NCBI RefSeq assembly: GCF_000389965.1
Contig: NC_021191.1
Location: 497,501-561,500 of the forward strand
Length of the DNA stretch: 64,000 nt
Reading direction: 5' to 3'
Source of the DNA: Actinoplanes sp. N902-109
GTDB taxonomy: Bacteria; Actinomycetota; Actinomycetes; Mycobacteriales; Micromonosporaceae
Every line of letters begins with the position of its first letter. The first letter of the stretch is position 1. This document shows, piece by piece, positions 1 to 7,655 of this stretch. Both the position numbers and the translations under genes were made by a program. Below the pieces are notes generated by a model. It worked only from the letters and a program-made list of their open reading frames with translations, did no database searches and was not told where the DNA came from.

Positions 1-478
1 CGGCGTGGGCGCCTGCTTCGACGCGGCGTCGGCGCTGATCGAGGCGGCCGAGGCCGAGGCCGGCGCCGCGTCCGCCGAGTCGGACGGGGCCGAGCGCGCG
101 GCGCTTGAGCAGGCCCTCGGCGCGGGTGGCACGGGCCGCGGCGCGGCCGGTGCGATGCGCGGCGCGGCCGGGCAGATCAAGGACCTGGAGAAGCGCCAGA
201 AGTCCCGGCTCACCCGGGCGCAGCGGGACGCCCTCGACCGCGCCCTGGTGGATCTCGCGGGGTTCTACCGAGATGTCCTGATCACCACCATGCGCGCACC
301 GGTGGGCGTGGTCCACACCGATACCGCGCCGCAATCGGCCGCGGCCGCCGAGAAGTGGCCGGCGGAAAGCACGCTGCGCCGCCTGGAAGCGGTCCTGGCC
401 TGCCGCGACGCGATCGAGCAGAACGTCAAGCCGAAGATCGCGGTGGAGGCCATGATGCTGAGCCTCTGGCGCGGCTGA
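1..478 (+). CDS. holB: DNA polymerase III delta' subunit, C-terminal part (5' truncated)
   Basis: This is the C-terminal 158 or so residues of a clamp-loader delta' subunit; the frame is open to the window edge, so the real start lies upstream. The motif KDLEKRQKSRLTRAQRDALD followed by a helical segment (ALVDLAGFYRDVL) and the closing AVEAMMLSLW is the pattern I know from the actinobacterial delta' C-terminal domain, which packs in the collar of the clamp loader. The AAA+ ATPase part is not in the window. The Ala/Gly-rich insert before the motif is typical of high-GC homologues. A 121-bp gap separates it from the next gene, so co-transcription is uncertain. Confidence 0.85.
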   Translation, partial: GVGACFDAASALIEAAEAEAGAASAESDGAERAALEQALGAGGTGRGAAGAMRGAAGQIKDLEKRQKSRLTRAQRDALDRALVDLAGFYRDVLITTMRAPVGVVHTDTAPQSAAAAEKWPAESTLRRLEAVLACRDAIEQNVKPKIAVEAMMLSLWRG

Positions 479-599
479 CCGGCAACTGTCGGGTTCAATC
501 CACATCGGACGCGCCAGGGGGTGCGCCCGGCTGGCCGCACCCGGTACGGTTCGGTGCCGTAACGCAATCAATGCGGTACGCGCGGTAAGGAGCCGACGG

Positions 600-926
600 A
601 TGCCCCGCGAGATCGACGAGGCGTGGATCGACGAGGCCATCGAGCGGCACCGCCGCCTGGATGCCTTACGCGCGGAGTTCGAGCAAGCGGTCAAGGCCCA
701 CGTGGTCACCGTGCACTCCCCGGACGACTCGGTCGAGGTGCTGGTCACGGCGGCGGGCGACATCACGGACGTACACATCCGCGGTTCCCTGCAGCAGCGG
801 AACGCGGCAGACCTGGCCCGGGAGGTGCAGGCGGTGGTTACCAACGCAACGCAAGCGGCCCGTTGGGCGCGCGAAAAACTGCACGGCGAGATCTTCGGCG
901 CCTTCAGGTCCCTCGGGGAGCTCTGA
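600..926 (+). CDS. YbaB/EbfC-family nucleoid-associated protein (EspL-like context)
   Basis: A 108-residue protein with an N-terminal helix, a central beta segment (HVVTVHSPDDSVEVLVTAAG, then DITDVHIRG) and C-terminal helices, which is the YbaB/EbfC layout. YbaB proteins form dimers that bind DNA without strong sequence specificity. It is not in the usual dnaX-ybaB-recR setting. Its stop overlaps the start of a WXG100-like gene by one base, recalling ESX loci where a YbaB paralogue (EspL) accompanies WXG100/PE/PPE proteins. A role linked to type VII substrates is an inference from context. The ATG start has a purine-rich AAGGAG-type site just upstream (587-592). Confidence 0.75.
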   Translation: MPREIDEAWIDEAIERHRRLDALRAEFEQAVKAHVVTVHSPDDSVEVLVTAAGDITDVHIRGSLQQRNAADLAREVQAVVTNATQAARWAREKLHGEIFGAFRSLGEL

Positions 927-1234
927 TGGCGGGCATCGCGGATCGGCTGGAGTCAGCGGCGGACGAGGTGACCACTGTGGAACGCGGCCTCGCGGTGCAC
1001 GGGGCATCGCCCGGCACCTTCGCCGCTGACAGGTACGGTGGCGTGCCCGGCCGGGTGGGCGCCCAGCTGCACGAACTCTGGACGACCACACTGGACAGCC
1101 GCAGCCGCGACGCCCGCGACCTCTCCCGGCGGCTGGCGGGCCTGGCTGCCGACGTCCGCACGACCACCCGGGCGTACGAGGAAACCGACGACGAGGCCGC
1201 CCGCCGCATCAACCGGTACGCGCGGGAAGCTTGA
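926..1234 (+). CDS. WXG100/ESX-type secreted small protein
   Basis: A 102-residue all-helical protein, starting at the ATG that overlaps the previous stop (TGATG). The two halves form a predicted helical hairpin with a Trp near the turn (HELW around residue 53), and the C-terminal segment carries YEETD, a match to the type VII general secretion signal YxxxD/E. These features are those of ESAT-6/WXG100 proteins, although the turn motif is not a textbook WxG. The length is typical. It overlaps the next gene by one base, so the three genes are translationally coupled. The substrate role is inferred; no EccC ATPase is in the window. Confidence 0.55.
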   Translation: MAGIADRLESAADEVTTVERGLAVHGASPGTFAADRYGGVPGRVGAQLHELWTTTLDSRSRDARDLSRRLAGLAADVRTTTRAYEETDDEAARRINRYAREA

Positions 1235-1839
1235 TGGACCACCTCGACCGTCTCCTCGCCGAGGCCGGCCCGCTGCTGCACCGCGTGGACGCCGTCTTGT
1301 CGGCCGGGGGAGCGCCCGCCGCTCACCCCGTCTGGCACCAACTGCGCCGGGTGCGCCTGCTGCCCGCCGACGCCGTGCGAACCGTCGCGGCGCTGCGTCC
1401 GGGAGACCTCACCGACGCGCCCACCGGCGTCCGAGCGGCGGCGCGGACGTGTGCAACCGTTGCGGACTCCCTTCCCGGGCCGGCCGACTGGTCCGGCCCG
1501 GCCGCCGATGCGTACGACGAAAGCCGTCGCGCCCTGGCCGGCCACCTGAGCGGCTCGCCGGATGCGCTGGAAGCGCGCCTGCACGCCACGGCCGACCTGG
1601 CTGAGTCGCTGCTCACCTGGATGCGGGCAACCCGCGATCAGGTGGCGGAAACCCTCGCCGACGTCCTCGTCTCCACCCAGGCGATAGCCCTCGCCACGGA
1701 CAGAACGGACTCCTCGTCACCCACCCAGCAGGAGGCGGCCGCAAACATCGCCACCCGCACCCTGCAAACGATCGGCGACGCCTACGACCAGGCGGCTGAC
1801 CTCCTGTACCGGGCCCGCCCGCTCCGTGACCCCCGCTGA
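1234..1839 (+). CDS. WXG100-like helical protein
   Basis: A 201-residue protein beginning at the ATG that overlaps the upstream stop (a TTG three bases earlier is possible). Near residue 90 it has DWSGPAADAYDES, a good match to the WXG turn followed by the A-x-A-Y helix of WXG100 domains; the remainder is predicted helical and rich in Ala, Asp and Arg. It is longer than a classic WXG100 monomer (about 100 residues), suggesting a fused two-unit or PPE-like partner for the smaller protein upstream. Coupling to the YbaB-like and ESX-like genes suggests one functional unit. The exact function is unknown. Confidence 0.55.
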   Translation: MDHLDRLLAEAGPLLHRVDAVLSAGGAPAAHPVWHQLRRVRLLPADAVRTVAALRPGDLTDAPTGVRAAARTCATVADSLPGPADWSGPAADAYDESRRALAGHLSGSPDALEARLHATADLAESLLTWMRATRDQVAETLADVLVSTQAIALATDRTDSSSPTQQEAAANIATRTLQTIGDAYDQAADLLYRARPLRDPR

Positions 1840-1968
1840 GGCGGGACGGCGTCAGGCGGCAGCCTCGGGCCTTCCCGCTCCGCGATCCCCGCTCAGGCGG
1901 GACGGCGTCCGGTGGCAGCCTCGGGGCTGGGAGCGGGCGTGCGGTCGCCGCGCGGAGGGCCGGGCCGG
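1840..1968. repeat. Short direct repeat in the convergent gap
   Basis: Between the two convergent genes a phrase of the type CCGCTCCGTGACCCCCGCTGAGGC and its slightly changed copy (CCGCTCCGCGATCCCCGCTCAGGC), each followed by GGGACGGCGTC and GGCAGCCTCGGG, occur about 60 bp apart (from about 1819 and 1877). The copies begin inside the end of the plus-strand gene. No clear hairpin terminator with a T-run is visible. Confidence 0.45.
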
Positions 1969-3723
1969 TCAGGTGCGGGGGCGGCTGCGGCGGGTGATGG
2001 CGACGGCGATGGCTCCAGCGAGGACGAGGGCGAGGCCGGTCAGCGTGAGGGCGCCGGCGGTGGGGCCGGTGATGGGGAGGCCGCCGCCTGAACCGCCCGA
2101 GACGCCGCCTCGGGGGGCACCGGCTGTTTCCGGGGCTACTGCGGCTGCTTCCAGGACGCCCATGTCGAAGTCGAGCACGCGACCACCCCCGTAACCCGGT
2201 TTGGTGCGGGTGCCGTCGTTGCCTTCGGTGATCTGCACCGAGAGCGCGGCGGCGCGTGCTGCCACAGCGTGACCTTCGGATGCCTGCCGAACGTCACCAA
2301 GCTCGATGTGAACGACCGTGTCCGAACCGGCGGTGGGCGCACTCTCGGTGGCCGGTTCCTCGACTGTAGGCAGATCCGGAACGTCGGGCAGTGGCGGATT
2401 GTCGCCGGCGCCGAGCAGGTTCCCTACCGCGGGTAAGTCGCCGAGCAGCCTCGCCTTGGCGGTCGAGCCTCCCCCGTCGACCGATGGCGCTGACGGATGA
2501 TCCGTGTCTGCTCCGGTGGCGGGCAGCCTCTTCGCCCCTGCCGCTGCCTCGCCTGCCGCTGTCTCGCCGGTCGCTGTCTCGTCGGTCGCTGCCTCGCTGG
2601 TGGCCGACGGGGTGGGGGACAGGGTGGGCGACGGCGCGGAGGCGCCATCCGCAGCCTGCGACGACGGCTTCCCGGCCAGGGTGATCTCCACGCTGTCCCC
2701 GGCCGTGTCCAGCCGTGACGTCTCCACCCCGGCCCCGGACACCTCAACGACAGCCGGGATGTAGCGCACCTCGCCGCCGTCCGCGGTGGACATGCTCGCG
2801 CGCAGCGACGGCGGCTTCAGCATGCGCACCTTGACCGCGCCGCCGAGCAGTTCCAAGCCACCGCCGGTAAGCCCCGCCGACGCGACCGAGGTGGCGGCAT
2901 CCCCGTCCCGTTCCAGCTCCGTGCTGCTGCCACTCTCCACTTTGGGTACGTGGACCAGCGGCGCCTCACCGTCGGCGAGCACACCGGCCTCACGCAGCCG
3001 AGCCGTGGCCTGGGTCACCTCACCGACGGTCGCCCCACAGGCCATGCCCGGCTGCCATTGCGCCTGGGTGCTGAGCTTGCCGTCACCGAGGCTGACCGGG
3101 CCGACCTCGGCGCTGGGCGTCGAGCGTCTGGCGGGCTTGGCGTTCGTGGGCGGTGCCTGCTGCTGGAGTGGGGTGGTCAGCGCGGCAGCGGTGTCGCTCT
3201 CCTTGACGTCGAGCATGCGGGCCACCGCAGCGGAGTTGACGGTGCCCGGGGCGACCAGCGCGGATCTGGCGTCACCGACGTGGAGTGGCGGTGCTTGTGC
3301 GGAACCCAGGGAGTTGATCCGCAGGATCTGGCTGCCGGACTGGGCCGCGTAGCGTTCGGCCTGATCGCAGGAAGCAGGCGCGGCGCTGACCGGCAGCGGC
3401 ACGGCGAGCATGCCGACCGCGCCCAGCGTGCCGACCGTGACGAGACCACGCCGCCGGCGCGTGCCCCACCGCGACATCCGGCGGTTCTCGCGCCCGAACT
3501 CGGGTCCGGAGATCGGCAAGCCGCGGTCGGTGACGGGAATGATCGGTCGCGAGTGCAGCGCGGGCCGCGCCACCGCGGCGAGGGAGCGTTCGGCCCGGTG
3601 GCGACCGCGGGAGAATGCCACGATTGCGGGCGTGCCAGCCGGCTGCCCGACCACCGCCCGTACCATTTGTCGGTTTTGCGGATCGCACGCTGAGCCGGAA
3701 CGATTCGGCACGGTCGGTGTCAT
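1969..3723 (-). CDS. Sortase-anchored cell-surface protein with C-terminal LPITG motif
   Basis: A 584-residue exported protein. The C-terminus has LPITG (2065-2079), a hydrophobic helix and a basic tail (TRRSRPRT), a classical sortase sorting signal. A second LPATG lies internally (about 2512-2526) before a Ser/Thr/Ala/Pro-rich stretch. A signal-peptide-like segment (TRRRRGLVTVGTLGAVGMLA, then an AAPAS cleavage-type site) begins about residue 83. I chose the upstream ATG at 3723 because it has a strong GGGGGAGG site eight bases before it and the intervening codons have coding-like GC3. The ATG at 3477, directly at the signal segment, is the alternative but has no good ribosome site. The body shows no domain I recognise; adhesion or an envelope structural role is inference. 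Confidence 0.75.
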   Translation of the reverse strand: MTPTVPNRSGSACDPQNRQMVRAVVGQPAGTPAIVAFSRGRHRAERSLAAVARPALHSRPIIPVTDRGLPISGPEFGRENRRMSRWGTRRRRGLVTVGTLGAVGMLAVPLPVSAAPASCDQAERYAAQSGSQILRINSLGSAQAPPLHVGDARSALVAPGTVNSAAVARMLDVKESDTAAALTTPLQQQAPPTNAKPARRSTPSAEVGPVSLGDGKLSTQAQWQPGMACGATVGEVTQATARLREAGVLADGEAPLVHVPKVESGSSTELERDGDAATSVASAGLTGGGLELLGGAVKVRMLKPPSLRASMSTADGGEVRYIPAVVEVSGAGVETSRLDTAGDSVEITLAGKPSSQAADGASAPSPTLSPTPSATSEAATDETATGETAAGEAAAGAKRLPATGADTDHPSAPSVDGGGSTAKARLLGDLPAVGNLLGAGDNPPLPDVPDLPTVEEPATESAPTAGSDTVVHIELGDVRQASEGHAVAARAAALSVQITEGNDGTRTKPGYGGGRVLDFDMGVLEAAAVAPETAGAPRGGVSGGSGGGLPITGPTAGALTLTGLALVLAGAIAVAITRRSRPRT

Positions 3724-3861
3724 TCGAGTCCTCCCCCAAGGATTGCCGCAGTGAGCGACGTCTACGGGAGTGCCCAACGAGGTTCGATGCGGCAGGTTGC
3801 GGCGACATGTCGGGATCTAGGCTGTTTCGCACGCAGGGTGCGTCGCCGTAGGGTGGGGTCC

Positions 3862-4698
3862 ATGGGCATGCTGTGTGCGGTCAGCTTCAATCGGTACGGC
3901 CGCCTCTACTACCTCGATCCGGGTGAGTTCTCGCCGCGGGTGGGTGATCGCGTGCTGGTCCCCACCGACGACGGGCCCGAGGTGGCGGAGTGCGTCTGGG
4001 CCGCACAGTGGGTCAGCGAGGACACCGATGGCTTCCCCAAGCTGGCCGGTCTCGCCGACGAGCGGGACCTGCGCCGCGACGAGGTGCTGCGCAAGCGCAA
4101 GGCCGAGGCCAAGGTCGCCGCCAAGAAGCTGATCAAGGCCCATGACCTGCCGATGAAGGTGGTCGCCGTCGATCACGTCCTGGAGCAGGGCGGCACCGGC
4201 GGCGCGCGCACCACGATCTACTTCACCGCGCCGCACCGCGTCGACTTCCGATCGCTGGTCCGCGACCTGGGTGCCACCCTGCACTGCCGGGTCGAGCTCC
4301 GCCAGCTGTCGGCGCGCGACTCGGCCCGGGTCCAGGGCGGCATCGGTTCCTGCGGCCGGGATCTGTGCTGTGCGACCTTCCTCACGGACTTCGAGCCGGT
4401 CACCATCCGGATGGCCAAGGATCAGGATCTGCCCCTCAACCCGCTGCGCATCTCCGGCGCCTGCGGTCGGCTGATGTGCTGCCTCAAGTACGAACACCCG
4501 CTGTACACCCGCTTCGCCGAGACTGCCCCGGCTGTCGGCACCCGGGTGACGACCGCCGAGGGCAGTGGCCGGGTCGTGGGGCACAGCGTGCCCAAGGATG
4601 CGGTCGTGGTGCGGATGGACGCCGACGGATCCCGCTGCTCGTGCAGCCGCGCGTCGGTGTGCGGTCCCCGGCAGGCCCACGACGAGCACTACAACTGA
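3862..4698 (+). CDS. PSP1 domain / RicT (YaaT)-type regulatory protein
   Basis: A 278-residue cytosolic protein beginning MGMLCAVSFNRYGRLYYLDP; the ATG at 3862 has GGGTGGGG just before it, and an in-frame extension to 3751 lacks family similarity. It carries the PSP1 C-terminal domain with its Cys clusters: GGIGSCGRDLCCATF and SGACGRLMCCLKYE. In Bacillus RicT these cysteines help hold an Fe-S cluster in the RicA-RicF-RicT complex that affects RNase Y-dependent RNA processing; the actinobacterial homologue is usually found near the DNA polymerase III delta' gene, as here. The C-terminal CSCSRASVCG motif adds further Cys. The cysteines are all present, so the fold should be functional; the pathway in this host is inferred. 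Confidence 0.85.
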   Translation: MGMLCAVSFNRYGRLYYLDPGEFSPRVGDRVLVPTDDGPEVAECVWAAQWVSEDTDGFPKLAGLADERDLRRDEVLRKRKAEAKVAAKKLIKAHDLPMKVVAVDHVLEQGGTGGARTTIYFTAPHRVDFRSLVRDLGATLHCRVELRQLSARDSARVQGGIGSCGRDLCCATFLTDFEPVTIRMAKDQDLPLNPLRISGACGRLMCCLKYEHPLYTRFAETAPAVGTRVTTAEGSGRVVGHSVPKDAVVVRMDADGSRCSCSRASVCGPRQAHDEHYN

Positions 4699-4721
4699 CC
4701 CGAGCCGTAAACTCCACCGTC

Positions 4722-5846
4722 GTGGCGGAGTGGGATGTGGCTGTGGTCGGGGCCGGGCCCGCGGGGCTGGCGGCTGCCCATGCCGCGGCGGCGGGTGGTG
4801 CGCGCACGGTCGTGCTGGAGCGGGCCGAGCACCCGCGGTACAAGACGTGCGGCGGCGGGCTGATCGGGACCTCGCTGGGCCTCGCCCGGTCGCGCATCGA
4901 GGTGCCGGCGCGGGACACAATCAACGCCCTGACCTTCACCAACCGGGGCAAGTTCCGGTTCACGCGGCGCTCGGCCGACCCGATTCTCACCCTGGTGCGC
5001 CGGGACGACTTCGATTTCGCCTGGTACGGGGCAGCCGTTGCGGCCGGCGCGACGGTGCGGCAGAACGCCCAGGTCCGCTCGATCCACCAGGACGACGACA
5101 GTGCCACGGTGACGCTGGCCGATGGCGGGACGATCACCGCCGGCACGGTCATCGGGGCCGACGGGTCGGCCGCGATCAGCTCCCGGCACGTCGGTGTCAC
5201 GTTCGCCCAGCAGGATCTCGGGCTGGAGGTGGAGCTCGCCGCCGCACCCGCCGACCGGGTCGCCTGGCGGGGCCGGGTGCTGCTCGACTGGGGTGCCGAG
5301 CCGGGCTCGTACGGCTGGGTCTTCCCCAAGGACGACGAGCTCACCGTTGGCGTGATCATGCGCAAGGGCCGCGGTGCGGAGACGAAGCACTACCTGACCC
5401 GCTTCCTGGAGCAGGTCGGGCTGAGTGGCCGCCGCGTGGTCCGCGACTCCGGCCATCTCACCCGGTGCCGGGCCGCGGATGCGCCGTTGCGCCGGGGCCG
5501 CGTGCTGGTGGTCGGCGACGCGGCCGGGCTGCTGGAGCCGTGGACCCGGGAGGGCATCAGCTATGCGCTGCGGTCCGGCCTGTGGGCCGGCGAGGTGGCG
5601 GCGCAGGCGAAAACCGTCGACGACCTGCGGGCGTACGAGGAGAAGGTGCTTGCCGAACTCGTGCCGGAGATGACGGCCGGGCACGCGATGCTCGGGGTTT
5701 TCGAGCGGCGCCGGGCGCTCCTTCATGCCGCCTTCGCAACACCCCTCGGCTGGCGGGCCTTCGAGGGATTCTGCCGCGGTGAATTGTCCGTTGCCGACGT
5801 TCTCGAGCGGTCGCACATCGCCGCCGCCGTCCGCCTGCTCAGCTGA
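4722..5846 (+). CDS. Geranylgeranyl reductase family FAD-dependent oxidoreductase
   Basis: A 374-residue flavoprotein. The N-terminal Rossmann motif DVAVVGAGPAGLAAA binds FAD; later family marks are HPRYKTCGGGL (residues near 45), the VIGADGSAA motif and RVLVVGDAAGLLEPWTREGI near residue 265. These define the geranylgeranyl reductase/menaquinone-side-chain reductase group, which saturates isoprenoid double bonds. The GTG at 4722 gives the MAEWDVAVVG start; the gap to the upstream stop is only 23 bp, suggesting co-transcription. The likely substrate (menaquinone or polar-lipid prenyl chain) cannot be decided from sequence. Its 3' end overlaps the convergent gene by 8 bp. Confidence 0.8.
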   Translation: MAEWDVAVVGAGPAGLAAAHAAAAGGARTVVLERAEHPRYKTCGGGLIGTSLGLARSRIEVPARDTINALTFTNRGKFRFTRRSADPILTLVRRDDFDFAWYGAAVAAGATVRQNAQVRSIHQDDDSATVTLADGGTITAGTVIGADGSAAISSRHVGVTFAQQDLGLEVELAAAPADRVAWRGRVLLDWGAEPGSYGWVFPKDDELTVGVIMRKGRGAETKHYLTRFLEQVGLSGRRVVRDSGHLTRCRAADAPLRRGRVLVVGDAAGLLEPWTREGISYALRSGLWAGEVAAQAKTVDDLRAYEEKVLAELVPEMTAGHAMLGVFERRRALLHAAFATPLGWRAFEGFCRGELSVADVLERSHIAAAVRLLS

Positions 5847-6309
5847 CCCCGCTGCGGTCCGGTGCCATCAGCGGCAGCCGGAAGGTGGCGTAGGTGAACT
5901 TGCCGGTGATGCGCCCCTCGGTGTCGAAGTGGAACACATCCAGCCCGTGCCACTGCATGCGGCCGCGATAGCGCAAACGGGCGAACCAGCGCAGTGCCGG
6001 CATCGCCCGGCGGCCGTGCGCACCGGTGAGATCGAGCCGGCAGGCCCAGCGGATCGTGGCCCGGCGCCGCTCGTCATCAATGACCTTGTCGTAGACGTCG
6101 AAGGTCATGGCGCCGTGCCGGCCGGCGAACTGCGGCGCAAATTCCGCCCGGATGGCGGCGATGCCGCGGCGTTCGGGTTCGTGCCCGGGCAGATAGCGGG
6201 CGTCCTCGGCGAAGAACGACATGACCCGGTCGAGGCCGGGTTCGGACTCGTTGAACGCGGCCACGAACTCGTCGATGATCCGGTCGAGGTCGGTACGGGT
6301 GACGGTCAT
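5839..6309 (-). CDS. NTF2-like (SnoaL-type) nuclear transport factor 2 family protein
   Basis: A 156-residue protein with the cone-shaped NTF2-like pattern: an N-terminal helix (IIDEFVAAFNESEP), the SFFAEDARYLPG segment and the beta-rich C-terminal part ending in HGLDVFHFDTEGRITGKFTY. Such proteins act as small hydrolases/isomerases or ligand binders. It is divergent from a TetR regulator with an 80-bp intergenic region that contains nested palindromes, so it is probably the regulator's target. The actual ligand is unknown. Confidence 0.75.
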   Translation of the reverse strand: MTVTRTDLDRIIDEFVAAFNESEPGLDRVMSFFAEDARYLPGHEPERRGIAAIRAEFAPQFAGRHGAMTFDVYDKVIDDERRRATIRWACRLDLTGAHGRRAMPALRWFARLRYRGRMQWHGLDVFHFDTEGRITGKFTYATFRLPLMAPDRSGVS

Positions 6310-6321
6310 GTCCGGAGAGCA

Positions 6322-6364
6322 TAGGAGAACACCGTACTCTTAACAAGAGAACGTTGTTCTCCTA
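6322..6364. promoter_or_regulatory. Probable TetR operator: nested inverted repeats
   Basis: The divergent intergenic region holds a compact palindrome GAGAAC-GTT-GTTCTC (6347-6361) nested in a wider pair TAGGAGAAC (6322-6330) and GTTCTCCTA (6356-6364). A third pair, CTCTT/AAGAG, lies at 6337-6349. The GAGAAC half-site thus occurs three times. This is typical of a TetR-family operator controlling both its own gene and the divergent one. The binding protein is inferred from position. Confidence 0.7.
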
Positions 6365-6389
6365 GTGGTTGGTCTAGGATCTGGCTGTT

Positions 6390-7040
6390 ATGGAAGCGTC
6401 GTTCCAGCGGGCCCGACGCCCGGAGCAGAAGGGCCAGCGGCGCGACACGATTCTGGCTGCTGCCACTGAGCTTGCGCAGCGTTCCGGGGTCGCCCGGGTC
6501 AGCCTCGGTGACATCGCCACCGCCGTCGGCCTGGCGAAGTCGAACGTGCTGCGCTATTTCGGCACCCGCGAGGAGATCTATCTGCAGATCGCCATGAGCG
6601 AGGGCACAGAATGGGCCGGGGCGGTCATTGCCGCGCTGCCCCAGGCCGACGGGATCCCCGGCGTGGCCGCCGCCCTGGCGGACGCTTTCGTGGACCGGCC
6701 GCTGTACTGCGATCTGACCACGCACGCCGAGACGATGCTCGAACACAACGTTTCCGTCGCCGCCCTCCAGGTCTACAAGGAATGGGCCATCGAGATGTAC
6801 CTGCGGGTCGGCCGGCACATCGCGGCGACCGCCCCGGAACTCACCGACCTGGACGGCGCCGCGCTGGTCATGGCGGCCGGCGCCTTCGTCACCAAGCTGT
6901 TCCCGCTGACCCGCCCCTCAGCGGCGCTGCGCGAGCTCTACGACCGCGAACCGCAGATCGCGCGAGCCTTCCCACCGTTCCGCCCGACACTGCGACGCAT
7001 GATCACCGCCACCGCCGCCGGAATGCCCGCGGCCCACTGA
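6390..7040 (+). CDS. TetR/AcrR family transcriptional regulator
   Basis: A 216-residue regulator. Residues about 13-60 form the HTH: RDTILAAATELAQRSG, then VSLGDIATAVGLAKSNVLRY with the conserved F-G-T-R-E-E following. The C-terminal ligand domain is helical and divergent (TetR_C type), as usual. It is transcribed away from the NTF2-like gene and faces a clear palindromic operator, so autoregulation and control of the neighbour are likely. The inducer is unknown. Confidence 0.9.
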   Translation: MEASFQRARRPEQKGQRRDTILAAATELAQRSGVARVSLGDIATAVGLAKSNVLRYFGTREEIYLQIAMSEGTEWAGAVIAALPQADGIPGVAAALADAFVDRPLYCDLTTHAETMLEHNVSVAALQVYKEWAIEMYLRVGRHIAATAPELTDLDGAALVMAAGAFVTKLFPLTRPSAALRELYDREPQIARAFPPFRPTLRRMITATAAGMPAAH

Positions 7041-7106
7041 CCGCCGGCTGTGACCTACTGCACATAAGGCGGCCGAGGAAACCGGGTGGGCGGGTCTGGA
7101 CGATCA

Positions 7107-7655
7107 GTGGGTGTGAAACCGACCGTCGTCACCGAGGAGCAGCTGCTCCGGCGTATCGCGCGGGGGGACCGGGATGCCTTCGACGAGCTCTACCGGCGTG
7201 CATCGCCCTATCTCGCGATGCGGCTTCGCCGGCGGTGCTCCGACGAGGGGCTGGTGGCCGAGGTTCTGCAGGACACCTTCCTGAGCGTGTGGCGTACGGC
7301 CGGATCCTTCGGGCCGGTGCGCGGCGCCGGGGGAGCGGGCTGGCTCTGGACCATCGCGGCGCGCCGGCTCGTCGATGCCTTGCGGGCACAGCAACGCGTC
7401 CGGGAGGTGCCGACCGACGAGCTGCCGGTCCGCAGCTCACCGCCGGCCGAGGACGAGGCGCTGGCCGGCGCGGTGGGCGACGAGCTCGGCGCCGCGCTCG
7501 CCGCCCTCGCCCCGGACCTGCATGAGGTCCTTCGTGCCATGGTGCTCGACGGCCTCACCGTCCGGGAGACCGCGGTGCTGCTCGGGTTGCCCGAAGGAAC
7601 CGTCAAGACCCGCGCGCGGCGGGCGAAGATCGCATTGCGGGGGTCTCTGGCATGA
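7107..7655 (+). CDS. ECF (group 4) RNA polymerase sigma factor
   Basis: About 182 residues with sigma-70 region 2 (GDRDAFDELYRRASPYLAMR, and QDTFLSVWRTAGSF) and region 4 (LDGLTVRETAVLLGLPEGTV then KTRARRAKIALR, the helix-turn-helix recognising the -35). There is no region 3, as in ECF sigmas. The start is uncertain: GTG at 7107, GTG at 7113 and an upstream start at 7086 are in frame; a GGGTGGGCGGG stretch at 7084-7094 favours 7107 or 7113. The stop overlaps the anti-sigma gene (ATGA), and the following genes form an ABC transporter, so the sigma probably controls its own transporter operon. Confidence 0.9.
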   Translation: MGVKPTVVTEEQLLRRIARGDRDAFDELYRRASPYLAMRLRRRCSDEGLVAEVLQDTFLSVWRTAGSFGPVRGAGGAGWLWTIAARRLVDALRAQQRVREVPTDELPVRSSPPAEDEALAGAVGDELGAALAALAPDLHEVLRAMVLDGLTVRETAVLLGLPEGTVKTRARRAKIALRGSLA

